64,000 bases of DNA from positions 2,232,001-2,296,000 of the forward strand of contig OZ245364.1 in assembly GCA_965226545.1 (NCBI GenBank), in the 5' to 3' direction. A model generated the notes under the pieces. That model searched no databases and was not told the origin of the DNA. It saw only the letters and a list, made by a program, of their open reading frames with translations. The first letter of the stretch is position 1; each line of letters starts with the position of its first letter. This document shows positions 41,394 to 49,309 of the stretch, piece after piece. The stretch comes from JAHRAW01 sp965226545. Lineage in GTDB: Bacteria > Pseudomonadota > Gammaproteobacteria > Arenicellales > Poriferihabitantaceae. The position numbers were made by a program, and so were the translations under genes.

Positions 41394-41729
41394 TGGAATA
41401 AACGCAGGCGCGGCGGATTCGACGCGGATAAGCGGAATCCTACCCGCCGCAACGGCGATTTTGCAAGCGATGTGGTGCGGCGTGATGTGATGATATTAAA
41501 TAGTGACGCGGTTGACGATGTCGGCGATGTCGGCGGCGACGGTGTGCGGACCATGTCGATGTTGTTCATTTTGACGGCGTTAACTGTATTTGACGATGTT
41601 AACTGTAAACGAGTCGCGCCATTGGGTAACACGGTCGCTTTATACTGTTACTTCGCACGGTTACTTTGCACCGTTAACGTTTCACCGTCACTTTGCCTTG
41701 ACACCGCACACGGACACCCCGCCCGCGCA
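41394..41729. other. Spacer upstream of hemA, no gene
   Basis: Between speB (stop at 41730) and hemA, both on the minus strand. Contains degenerate GATGTCGGC and GTTAACTGTA/GTTACTTCGCACGGTTACTTTGCACCGTTAAC repeats. No coding sequence, tRNA or terminator recognised. The hemA promoter is expected here. Confidence 0.5.
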
Positions 41730-42704
41730 TTAAAATTGTTCACCCAATTTATGCCGCGCCGCATACAAGGCGATAAAATCCATCCCCAAGGTTGCGCCGA
41801 GTAATGCGGTGATTTCACCGTGGTCATACGGCGGCGCGACTTCGACGACATCCATACCGATTAAATTCAACCCGCGCAAGCCGCGCACAATTGCTAATGC
41901 TTGCGCCGAACTTAATCCGCCGCACACCGGCGTGCCGGTGCCGGGCGCAAACGCCGGGTCGACGCAATCGATATCGAAGGTTAAATAAGTCGGATGCGCG
42001 CCGATAATTCGGCGAATGTCGGCAAGGGTCGCATCGACGCCGTTGGCGTGCACCCAAGCGGCGTCGCGAATGTGGAAGCCCATCGGCGCATCGTTGTTGG
42101 TGCGGATGCCGATTTGCACCGAACGTTGCGGCGCGACCAAGCCTTCATTGACCGCGTGAAAAAACATCGTGCCGTGGTCGATGCGCCCGTCTTCATCGCG
42201 CCAAGTGTCGGTGTGCGCATCGAAATGCAGCAGCGAAACCGCGCCGTGCCGCGCGGCATAGGCGCGCAACACCGGCAGGGTTAAAAAATGGTCGCCGCCC
42301 AAGGCCAAAGTCGCCGCGCCGTGTTCGATAATTGCGGCGATGTGCGTTTGTATCGCGTCCGGCGTTTGTTGCGGGCGACCGTGGTCAAAATAACAATCGC
42401 CGTAATCGACCGCGGTCAACACTTCAAACGGGTCGAACTCCCACGGCCAATTGCGCTGCCAAGCGACTTCGGTGCTGGCTGCGCGAATCGCCCGCGGCCC
42501 AAACCGCGCGCCAGGTCGATTGGTGGTCGCCGTATCAAACGGCACACCGGTGATGGCGAGGTCAACGCCGCTTAAATTTTTGTCATACTTGCGCCGCGCA
42601 AAACTCAACGCCCCGGAATAATTCGGCTCCGGCACAACACCGCCGCGCGCCGAGGCAACGGCAAAGGCGCGGTCGATGCGGACAGGGGAATCGTGGTCGG
42701 TCAT
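41730..42704 (-). CDS. speB: Agmatinase / ureohydrolase family protein
   Basis: Manganese enzyme that hydrolyses agmatine to putrescine and urea; family members also act on guanidinobutyrate or similar substrates. Metal-binding motifs are complete: LALGGDHFLTLP, LLHFDAHTDTW and TFDIDCVDPAFAPGTGTP. Other family blocks: GVPFDTATTNRPGARFGPRAIR and VEVAPPYDHGEITALLGA. 324 residues. Substrate is assigned by family resemblance only. It stands alone, with repeat-bearing spacers on either side. Confidence 0.88.
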   Translation of the reverse strand: MTDHDSPVRIDRAFAVASARGGVVPEPNYSGALSFARRKYDKNLSGVDLAITGVPFDTATTNRPGARFGPRAIRAASTEVAWQRNWPWEFDPFEVLTAVDYGDCYFDHGRPQQTPDAIQTHIAAIIEHGAATLALGGDHFLTLPVLRAYAARHGAVSLLHFDAHTDTWRDEDGRIDHGTMFFHAVNEGLVAPQRSVQIGIRTNNDAPMGFHIRDAAWVHANGVDATLADIRRIIGAHPTYLTFDIDCVDPAFAPGTGTPVCGGLSSAQALAIVRGLRGLNLIGMDVVEVAPPYDHGEITALLGATLGMDFIALYAARHKLGEQF

Positions 42705-43129
42705 TTGTGTTATTTATTTAAAGTGACAGTGGACTGTGAATTGGACGCAAACTGAACGGTGACTTGTGGTGATGAATTGTAATAGTGCATTGTAATATGG
42801 TTGTTATAACGTTAACCGATGAACTCGATGAAGTCGGCGACGACGGTGACGGTAACAGTAACGAGTAACCGATTAAGTTAACATGCATAACAATTGCAAA
42901 GTGACACCAACGACACAAACGACACCGTCGCCGCCGACAATGCCGTCACCGACAAGTGCATCGTCACACAACAGCAACGATATTGACGCAAGATTGTCGA
43001 TATTGACAGCGGCGGCGCGTACGCGCACAATACGCGCCTTGATGGTTGCGCCGGCATCTGCGCCGGGCATTTTTGGCAATTTCCGTTCAAATGACGAATA
43101 GCCGATTAACATTAATTGCACAGCGCAAT
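42705..43129. other. Spacer between speB and tRNA-Gln, repeats only
   Basis: Divergent spacer without a convincing gene. The left half has GTGACGGTAACAGTAACGAGTAACC-like words of the same type as the coding insertions; the middle has CACAAACGACACCGTCGCC-like words. Promoters for speB (minus) and for the tRNA-Gln/prs unit (plus) should be here, but no clear hexamers are seen. Confidence 0.5.
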
Positions 43130-43206
43130 TGGGGTGTAGCCAAGCGGCCTAAGGCACCGGGTTTTGATCCCGGGACTCGGAGGTTCGAATCCTCCCACCC
43201 CAGCCA
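43130..43206 (+). tRNA. tRNA-Gln (anticodon TTG)
   Basis: Acceptor stem TGGGGTG (43130-43136) pairs with CACCCCA (43196-43202), followed by discriminator G and an encoded CCA (43204-43206). Anticodon stem CCGGG/CCCGG encloses TTTTGAT, anticodon TTG. T-arm GGAGG-TTCGAAT-CCTCC. It lies 23 bases before the prs start, a linkage common in this class of bacteria, and is probably processed from a shared transcript. Confidence 0.96.
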
Positions 43207-43229
43207 CCTCCTCGCCGAGCGAAGCGCGC

Positions 43230-44180
43230 GTGTCGCCGGATAACATCACGGTGTTCAGCGGCAACGCCAACCCGGCGTTGGCCGCCGAGATTGTGCAGTG
43301 CCTCGGGCTGCCGCTCGGGCGCGCGATGGTCGGGCGGTTTAGCGACGGCGAAGTCAATGTCGAGATAATGGAAAACGTGCGCGGGCAGGATGTGTTTGTA
43401 GTGCAGCCGACCTGCGCGCCGAGCAACGACAACTTAATGGAATTGTTGGTGATGATGGACGCCTTGCGGCGTTCGTCGGCCGGGCGCATCACCGCGGTGG
43501 TGCCGTATTTTGGTTATGCGCGTCAAGACCGCCGCCCGCGCACCGCGCGCGTTGCGATTTCGGCGAAGTTGGTGGCGACGATGATTAACCACGCCGGCGC
43601 CGACCGCGTGCTGACCATCGACCTGCACGCCGACCAAATTCAGGGGTTCTTCGACATCCCGACCGACAACATCTACGCCTCGCCGGTGTTGTTGAGCGAT
43701 TTGTGGCGCAAGCAACTGCCCAATCCGCTGATTGTCTCGCCGGATGTCGGCGGCGTGGTGCGCGCGCGCGCGATGGCGAAACAACTCGACACCAATTTGG
43801 CGATTATCGATAAACGCCGCCCGCGCGCCAACGAAACCAAAGTGATGAACATCATCGGCGAAGTCAGCGGACATTCGTGCATATTAATCGACGACATGGT
43901 CGACACCGCCAACACGCTGTGCGAAGCGGCCGGCGCGCTTAAAGCGCACGGCGCGATTAAGGTGCTTGCGTGCTGCACGCATGCGGTGCTGTCCGGCAAC
44001 GCGGTCGAGCGCATCAACTCATCGGCGTTGGATGAATTGCTGGTGACCAACTCGATTCCGCCGAGCGATGCGGCGCGCGACTCCGCGCGGATTAAATGCT
44101 CGAGCGTCGCCGAATTGCTCGCCGAATCGATTCGCCGCATCTCCACCGGCGACTCCATCAGCAGTTTGTTTGTCGAATAG
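43230..44180 (+). CDS. prs: Ribose-phosphate pyrophosphokinase
   Basis: Makes PRPP from ribose-5-phosphate and ATP for nucleotide, His, Trp and NAD synthesis. The GTG at 43230 gives VSPDNITVFSGNANPALA, the standard N-terminus, and 316 residues; longer frames overlap the tRNA. Motifs: GRFSDGEVNVEI, VPYFGYARQDRRPR, TIDLHADQIQGFFDIP, SPDVGGVVRARAMAK, and the PRPP loop LIDDMVDTANTLCEAA. There is no strong Shine-Dalgarno before the GTG. Confidence 0.95.
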   Translation: MSPDNITVFSGNANPALAAEIVQCLGLPLGRAMVGRFSDGEVNVEIMENVRGQDVFVVQPTCAPSNDNLMELLVMMDALRRSSAGRITAVVPYFGYARQDRRPRTARVAISAKLVATMINHAGADRVLTIDLHADQIQGFFDIPTDNIYASPVLLSDLWRKQLPNPLIVSPDVGGVVRARAMAKQLDTNLAIIDKRRPRANETKVMNIIGEVSGHSCILIDDMVDTANTLCEAAGALKAHGAIKVLACCTHAVLSGNAVERINSSALDELLVTNSIPPSDAARDSARIKCSSVAELLAESIRRISTGDSISSLFVE

Positions 44181-44411
44181 GCGTGGCGGGTTTTTGGTAT
44201 GATGCGCCGCGTTGAATTGTTTTTTTAATCACCTTGCGAAGTTAACGTTTTTGCGAAGTTAACATTAATGAGTTGGATTGTTTTGCGGGCAGGGTTGCGG
44301 CGATTTTTTGCAACGACTGTTGGCAACGCCCGTTTGTAATGATTTTGTGCAGCGACTTTGTGCAACGACCGTTTTGTAACCATTGTTTAATTTGCTTGAT
44401 TGGGGAATACC
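44181..44411. repeat. Spacer with degenerate repeats between prs and rplY
   Basis: Contains GCGAAGTTAACGTTTTTGCGAAGTTAACATT (two near copies of GCGAAGTTAAC) and several TTGTGCAACGACYGTTTTGTAA-like units. No gene or clear terminator. The last bases give GGGGAATACC before the rplY start, a plausible ribosome-binding site. Confidence 0.5.
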
Positions 44412-45098
44412 ATGAGCGACCAATTTGAATTAATCGCCCGCAAACGCGCGCGCGCCGGCACCGCCTTGGTGCGGCGGTTGCGGCGCGAAGGCGATGTGCC
44501 GGCGGTGCTGTACGGCGGCGATAAACAAAACCTGAGCATCGCCATCAATCACGATGTGCTGTTTCACAGTTTGGAAAAGGAGGAATTCCATTCGGCGATT
44601 ATCATCATCAACACCGACGGCGAAAAGGAACAGGCGATTTTGCGCGATGTCGTGCGCCATCCGCACAAGAGTTCGATTTTGCACGCCGATTTTCAGCGGG
44701 TTGACGAAAACAAAAAACTGGTGATGTCGCTGCCGATACACTTCACCGGCGAGCCGCAATGCGTCGGCGTTAAAATGTCCGGCGGCATCCTGTCGCATTT
44801 AATGAAGGAAGTCGAAATCACCTGTCTGCCCAAAGACCTGCCGGAATCGATTGAACTCGATGTCGAGCGACTCGACCTCAATCAATCGCTGCATTTATCC
44901 GACATCAAACTCCCGGACGGCGTCGACATCATCACGTTGATGCACGATGAAAACCGCGAACACGACCACGCCGTGGTCGCCGTGCTGCCGCCGAAAGTCA
45001 GCGCATTGGAGGATGAAATCGAACAGCCGGTCGAAGACGCCGAAGACGGCGAGGAAGACGCCGGCGAAAAAACCGACAAGGGCGACAAGGGCGATTGA
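44412..45098 (+). CDS. rplY: 50S ribosomal protein L25, long (CTC/TL5) form
   Basis: Binds 5S rRNA in the large subunit. 228 residues from ATG 44412 (MSDQFELIARKRARAGT). The N-terminal L25 domain shows GTALVRRLRREGDVPAVLYGG and VVRHPHKSSILHADFQRV; the C-terminal CTC domain shows LPIHFTGEPQCVGVKMSGG and VEITCLPKDLPESIELDV. An acidic-basic tail (EDAEDGEEDAGEKTDKGDKGD) ends the protein. It precedes pth and ychF, the common order, and its stop overlaps the presumed pth start region. Confidence 0.95.
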   Translation: MSDQFELIARKRARAGTALVRRLRREGDVPAVLYGGDKQNLSIAINHDVLFHSLEKEEFHSAIIIINTDGEKEQAILRDVVRHPHKSSILHADFQRVDENKKLVMSLPIHFTGEPQCVGVKMSGGILSHLMKEVEITCLPKDLPESIELDVERLDLNQSLHLSDIKLPDGVDIITLMHDENREHDHAVVAVLPPKVSALEDEIEQPVEDAEDGEEDAGEKTDKGDKGD

Positions 45099-45663
45099 CG
45101 CGCCCATCGCCTTAATCGCCGGGCTCGGCAACCCCGGCAAACAATACGCCGACACCCGCCACAACGTCGGCTTGCGATTGGTGGCGCGCCTTTGCCGATT
45201 GCGCGGCGTGCAACTCACCGCGCAAAAACGCTTCTCCGCCGAGGTTGGCGAATTGCGCGTCGGCGAACGCATCGTGCGCGTGTTGGCGTCGAGTGTTTAT
45301 ATGAATCTCAGCGGGCGGGCGGTCGCGCCGTTGGCCGGGTTTTACCGCATCCAAGCCGCGCAAATATTAATCGTGCATGACGAAATCGAATTCGCGCCCG
45401 GGGTGGTGCGCCTAAAAATCGGCGGCGGCTTGCGCGGACACAACGGCTTGCGCGACATCGCCGCGCAACTCGGCAGCCGCGATTTTATCCGCCTGCAAAT
45501 CGGCGTCGGTCATCCCGGCAAAACCCGCGACGTCGCCGGCTATGTGCTGTCCAAACCGACCGCGCAACAGAGTCAATGCATCGACCGCGCGATTGACGAT
45601 GCGCTCGAAGCCATCGACGACATACTCGACCGGCGCATCGACGCCGTCGGCGCGGCGCAATAA
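45094..45663 (+). CDS. pth: Peptidyl-tRNA hydrolase, no standard start codon
   Basis: Releases tRNA from drop-off peptidyl-tRNA. Core motifs: LIAGLGNPGKQYADTRHNVG (with the catalytic His region), SSVYMNLSGRAVAPL, LIVHDEIEFAPGVVRLKIGGGLRGHNGLRDI (catalytic Asp) and IGVGHPGKTRDVAGYVL. The conserved N-terminus would begin within a few residues of GLGNPG, but no ATG, GTG or TTG is there. The best placed codon is ATT at 45094, overlapping the rplY stop, with AAGGGC upstream. The first in-frame ATG (45013) would add a Lys/Arg-rich 27-residue extension inside rplY. The start given is therefore tentative. The stop overlaps ychF (TAATG). Confidence 0.88.
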   Translation: MDAPIALIAGLGNPGKQYADTRHNVGLRLVARLCRLRGVQLTAQKRFSAEVGELRVGERIVRVLASSVYMNLSGRAVAPLAGFYRIQAAQILIVHDEIEFAPGVVRLKIGGGLRGHNGLRDIAAQLGSRDFIRLQIGVGHPGKTRDVAGYVLSKPTAQQSQCIDRAIDDALEAIDDILDRRIDAVGAAQ

Positions 45664-46766
45664 TGGCGCTGCAATGCGGCATCGTCGGCTTGCCGAATGT
45701 CGGCAAATCCACTTTGTTTAACGCGCTGATTCGCGCGCGCGCCGCCGCGGCCGAAAACTACGCATTTTGCACGATTGACCCGAATGTCGGCGTGGTCGAT
45801 GTGCCGGATGTGCGCCTCGACCAACTGGCGCAAATTGTCACGCCGCAAAAAATTGTCGCGGCCACGGTCGAATTCGTCGACATCGCCGGGCTGGTCGCCG
45901 GCGCATCGACCGGCGAAGGGCTCGGCAATCGCTTCTTGGCAACCATCCGCGAAGTCGATGCAATCCTGCACGTGGTGCGCGCGTTCGACGACAACAACAT
46001 CGCCCATGTCGCCGACAAAGTCGACCCGCGCGCCGACATCGATACGGTCAACACCGAATTGATGCTCGCCGATTTGGAAACCGCCGACAAGGCGCAACAA
46101 CGCGCAGCCAACCGCGCCAAAAGCGGCGACGCGCAAGCGACCGCACAACGCGAATTGCTCGGCGAAGTCGTGCGCCATCTCGACGCCGGCGCGCCGCTTC
46201 GCGCAATGAAGTTGACCGATGAACAACATCAAGCGTTGCGCGGCTTTTGTTTTTTGACCGCCAAGCCGACGTTGTATGTCGCCAACATCGGCGAACCATC
46301 GCGCGACGCCGACTCAAGCAACCCGCATCTCGACGCGCTGACCGACATCGCGCGCGTTGATAACGCGCGCAGCGTCGCCTTGTGCGCGGCGATTGAACAG
46401 GAAGTGTCCGAATTGGACGCCGCGGACGGCGCGTTGTTTTTAAACGAAATGGGACTCGACGAACCGGGGCTCAATCGAGTGATTCGCGAAGCCTATGCGT
46501 TGTTGGGGTTGCACACCTATTTCACCGCCGGGCCAAAGGAAGTGCGCGCGTGGACGCTGCCGGTCGGCGCCTCGGCCTTGCAGGCGGCCGGCGCAATTCA
46601 CGGCGATTTTGCACGCGGGTTTATTCGCGCCGAGACGATTTCCTTCGACGATTATCTCGCCCACCACGGCGAACAAGGCGCAAAAGAAGCCGGACGATTG
46701 CGCCTCGAAGGACGCGATTATGTTGTGCAGGACGGTGATGTAATGCATTTTCGGTTTAATGTTTGA
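45663..46766 (+). CDS. ychF: Ribosome-associated GTPase/ATPase YchF (OLA1 family)
   Basis: Obg-like P-loop NTPase with ribosome-linked stress functions. 367 residues: G1 motif GLPNVGKSTLFNALIRA, G3 VDIAGLVAGASTGEGLGNRFL, ANIGEP-type G4 (YVANIGEP, in place of NKxD), and the C-terminal TGS domain ending RLEGRDYVVQDGDVMHFRFNV. The start overlaps the pth stop by one base, so translation is coupled. Very strong match. Confidence 0.97.
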   Translation: MALQCGIVGLPNVGKSTLFNALIRARAAAAENYAFCTIDPNVGVVDVPDVRLDQLAQIVTPQKIVAATVEFVDIAGLVAGASTGEGLGNRFLATIREVDAILHVVRAFDDNNIAHVADKVDPRADIDTVNTELMLADLETADKAQQRAANRAKSGDAQATAQRELLGEVVRHLDAGAPLRAMKLTDEQHQALRGFCFLTAKPTLYVANIGEPSRDADSSNPHLDALTDIARVDNARSVALCAAIEQEVSELDAADGALFLNEMGLDEPGLNRVIREAYALLGLHTYFTAGPKEVRAWTLPVGASALQAAGAIHGDFARGFIRAETISFDDYLAHHGEQGAKEAGRLRLEGRDYVVQDGDVMHFRFNV

Positions 46767-46951
46767 TTTTTTATTTTTAATTTTTAATAGTTAACAGTTA
46801 AAGTTAATGGTTGCCGTGCACTGTTTAATATAATTGCTTTGGATTGATTTTAGTTTTTGGTTTTGCATTTTAATTTTAATCTTAACTTCTAATCTTAACT
46901 TCGACTTTTACTATCGCATACCGCAACTCACCCGCAACCCCGGTCATCACC
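46767..46951. other. AT-rich spacer upstream of cbbO-like gene
   Basis: T-rich words (TTTTTATTTTTAATTTTTAATAG, TTTTAATCTTAACTTCTAATCTTAACTTCGACTTTTAC) dominate. No gene or hairpin. Promoter for the next gene not evident. Confidence 0.45.
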
Positions 46952-49078
46952 TTGTCCCACCACCAACTCGAACAAACCCTGGACGAATACCTCGACCCAG
47001 TGTTGTCCAGCCGCCGCACCGCCGAGGCGCCGGCGCGCGCGCTCAGCCAATTGTCGCGCGCCGAACAGGAATTTGCATTGCATTGGACCGACGTCATCCG
47101 CAAATCCAACGCCGAGATGGCGTATCAATTTGTGCATCACGCGCCGCGCGCACTTGCATTGGTCGGCATGAGCGGCACAAAAACTTGGCTGCTCAACGCA
47201 CTCGACATCTACGACAAAGAGGGTTTGTATCCGGGCAGCGATGCGTTTGCGCGCATCGATGAATTCGCGCGCGAATTTCGCGCCAACGACAGCGCGGTTG
47301 CCTTCGGCGAAGTGCGCACGGTGCTCGAACGATTCATTCGCGGCTTGGCCGGGCGCGAATTAAAACTGGAAATTGGCGAACGCAGTTACACCGACACCGC
47401 AACGCTGTATTTGCCGGCGCGCATCCATCGCTTTGCCGAACGCGAACGCAATTATCAGTTGTACAAAATCACCGCAGTGTTGTTGTGGGCGCAGGTTTGG
47501 TTTGGCACGTTTCGCCGCGCAACGCCGGATGCGTCGACATTAAATGAACGGCTTTCCGCGTTTGCCGACCCGGCGCGCGCGCTTAACTTGTTTAACCGCT
47601 TGGAAACGATTCGCCTGACGGCGTGCATCGAACGCGAATTGCCCGGCTTGTTTCGCCAATTGCGCGCCCTCGACCGCCCGCCGCCGATGCACGACGCCAC
47701 TTGGCGCGCCGTTGCCGCGCGATTGCAACAACCCGACGCCGATGTCGATGCCAGCGTCGATGCCGTCGAAAAATTGTACGCACTGCAAACCGAATGGCCG
47801 AGCGCGAGATTGTATCAAACCGAATTGGATTTGCATGCCGCGCACACGGTCGGCGCGCAACGAATCGAATCCGAAAAAAACCGTCTGCAGGAAATCATCG
47901 CCGAACTGCTCGGCGCCAATCCATCGGTCGATGCGAATGCGGATGAACAAAGTGACGGCGACGACGATGACGGCGGCGACCAAACCGATGCAACACCGCA
48001 TGAACTTAACTTGGATAAAAACCCGCACGGCGATTTTGAACTGCAACTCGACGGCGATGCGCTCATCATGCCGCCGGACGGGCGGCGCGTGTTGTCGTCC
48101 TTGCTGCAGGATTTTCAACAACTGCCGCCCGAATGGTTGACCGCAGCCGGCGACGGTGCATACGACTCGCGCGAACAAACGCGCGATGAACAACCGTCCG
48201 CCGCGGCCGATGCATTGTCTTATGACGAATGGGATTTTCGCCGCCAAAGTTACCGCAAGAATTGGTGCATGCTGCACGAACGCGTCGGGCATGCGGTGTA
48301 TGACGACTTCATTGCGCACACCCTCGACAAACATCGTCACTTGGTCGGCGAAATTCGCCGACACTTCGAGGCGTTGCGCGGCGAGGATAAATTGCTCAAG
48401 GCGCAAGCCGACGGCGACGACATTGATTTGGACGCGTTGGTGGCGCAATGCGCCGAAGCGCGCAACGGCGCGGAAATGGACGGGCGATTGTTTACCCAAA
48501 AACGCAAAGCCGAACGCGATTTGGCGGTCGCGTTTATGGTCGATGTCAGCGGCTCGACCAAGGGCTGGATTAACGACGCCGAGCGCGAAAGTTTGGTGTT
48601 GCTGTGCGAAGCGTTGGAAATTCTCGGCGACCAATACGCGATTTACGGCTTCTCCGGCATGACGCGCAACCGCTGCGAAATTTACACCATTAAAACCTTC
48701 GCCCAACCCTACGACCGCGAAGTGCGTGCGCGCATCAGCGGCATGCGCCCGCAGGATTACACCCGCATGGGCGTGACCATTCGACATCTGTGCGGGTTGC
48801 TCAATCAAGTTGACGCGCGCACGCGCATTTTAATCGCGCTGTCCGACGGCAAGCCGGATGATTACGACGGCTATCGCGGCGAATACGGCATCGAAGACAC
48901 GCGCCGCGCATTGCTCGAAGCGCGCCACACCGGCATCCATCCGTTTTGCATTACGATTGACTTAAGCGCGGCCGATTATCTGCCGCACATGTACGGGCAT
49001 GCAAGTTATGTCGTGGTCGACGAAGTGCGCAAACTGCCGCTCAAGGTTGCCGATATTTATCGCAAGTTGACGACGTGA
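46952..49078 (+). CDS. cbbO: CbbO/NorD-family vWA protein (MoxR-partner)
   Basis: 708 residues. The N-terminal half (LEQTLDEYLDPVLSSRRTAE, DVIRKSNAEMAYQFVHHAP, LVGMSGTKTWLLNALDIYDKEGLYPG) is the helical CbbO-specific region; a polar acidic linker (about 328-345) precedes a C-terminal vWA domain with MIDAS DVSGS at 531-535 and SDGKPDDYDGYRGEYGIEDTRRAL. CbbO works with the MoxR-type ATPase CbbQ to reactivate RuBisCO; NorD is the homologous partner of NorQ. Assignment to CbbO rests on the N-terminal region and the sulfur-oxidiser setting. No CbbQ or RuBisCO gene is in the window. The start is a TTG, the only start in reach. Confidence 0.85.
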   Translation: MSHHQLEQTLDEYLDPVLSSRRTAEAPARALSQLSRAEQEFALHWTDVIRKSNAEMAYQFVHHAPRALALVGMSGTKTWLLNALDIYDKEGLYPGSDAFARIDEFAREFRANDSAVAFGEVRTVLERFIRGLAGRELKLEIGERSYTDTATLYLPARIHRFAERERNYQLYKITAVLLWAQVWFGTFRRATPDASTLNERLSAFADPARALNLFNRLETIRLTACIERELPGLFRQLRALDRPPPMHDATWRAVAARLQQPDADVDASVDAVEKLYALQTEWPSARLYQTELDLHAAHTVGAQRIESEKNRLQEIIAELLGANPSVDANADEQSDGDDDDGGDQTDATPHELNLDKNPHGDFELQLDGDALIMPPDGRRVLSSLLQDFQQLPPEWLTAAGDGAYDSREQTRDEQPSAAADALSYDEWDFRRQSYRKNWCMLHERVGHAVYDDFIAHTLDKHRHLVGEIRRHFEALRGEDKLLKAQADGDDIDLDALVAQCAEARNGAEMDGRLFTQKRKAERDLAVAFMVDVSGSTKGWINDAERESLVLLCEALEILGDQYAIYGFSGMTRNRCEIYTIKTFAQPYDREVRARISGMRPQDYTRMGVTIRHLCGLLNQVDARTRILIALSDGKPDDYDGYRGEYGIEDTRRALLEARHTGIHPFCITIDLSAADYLPHMYGHASYVVVDEVRKLPLKVADIYRKLTT

Positions 49079-49154
49079 ACGAGTCGCAACAACGGCGGAC
49101 ACTGCCCATGGTTTATAAATGATTCATAAGTGGTTTAATGGGTGCGGTTAATAT

Positions 49155-49187
49155 AGTTTAGTTTAGTTTAGTTTAGTTTAGTTTAGT
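49155..49187. repeat. (AGTTT)6 pentanucleotide repeat
   Basis: Six perfect AGTTT units followed by AGT, then a run of GCAATGCAGTGCAATGTAATGTAACGCAATAC. This is the purest microsatellite in the window and is a candidate for slippage. Confidence 0.9.
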
Positions 49188-49231
49188 GCAATGCAGTGCA
49201 ATGTAATGTAACGCAATACAATCGTTAATGT

Positions 49232-49285
49232 GTGAAATGCAAATGTAAGTGCAAGTGCAAGTACAAATGCAAATACAAATACAAA
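49232..49285 (+). repeat. AARTRY hexamer repeat in frame upstream of hemH
   Basis: Alternating AAA/AAG and TGC/TGT/TAC codons over about 50 bases. Read in the hemH frame from GTG 49232 they encode a Lys-Cys/Tyr alternation, continuous with hemH without a stop. I take the ATG at 49310 as the real start because the ferrochelatase core follows it, but the frame is open. Confidence 0.75.
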
Positions 49286-49309
49286 CTCAACATCACCGCG
49301 CAATCCATT

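Noticed and set aside
47540..48808. 422-codon open frame antisense to the cbbO-like gene
   Set aside because: Length is striking but the text is low in structure and lacks recognisable motifs; the sense strand has a full vWA domain with MIDAS.
49150..49290. CRISPR-like array
   Set aside because: The units are 5-6 bases without spacers; simple microsatellite only. No CRISPR array was found anywhere in the window.
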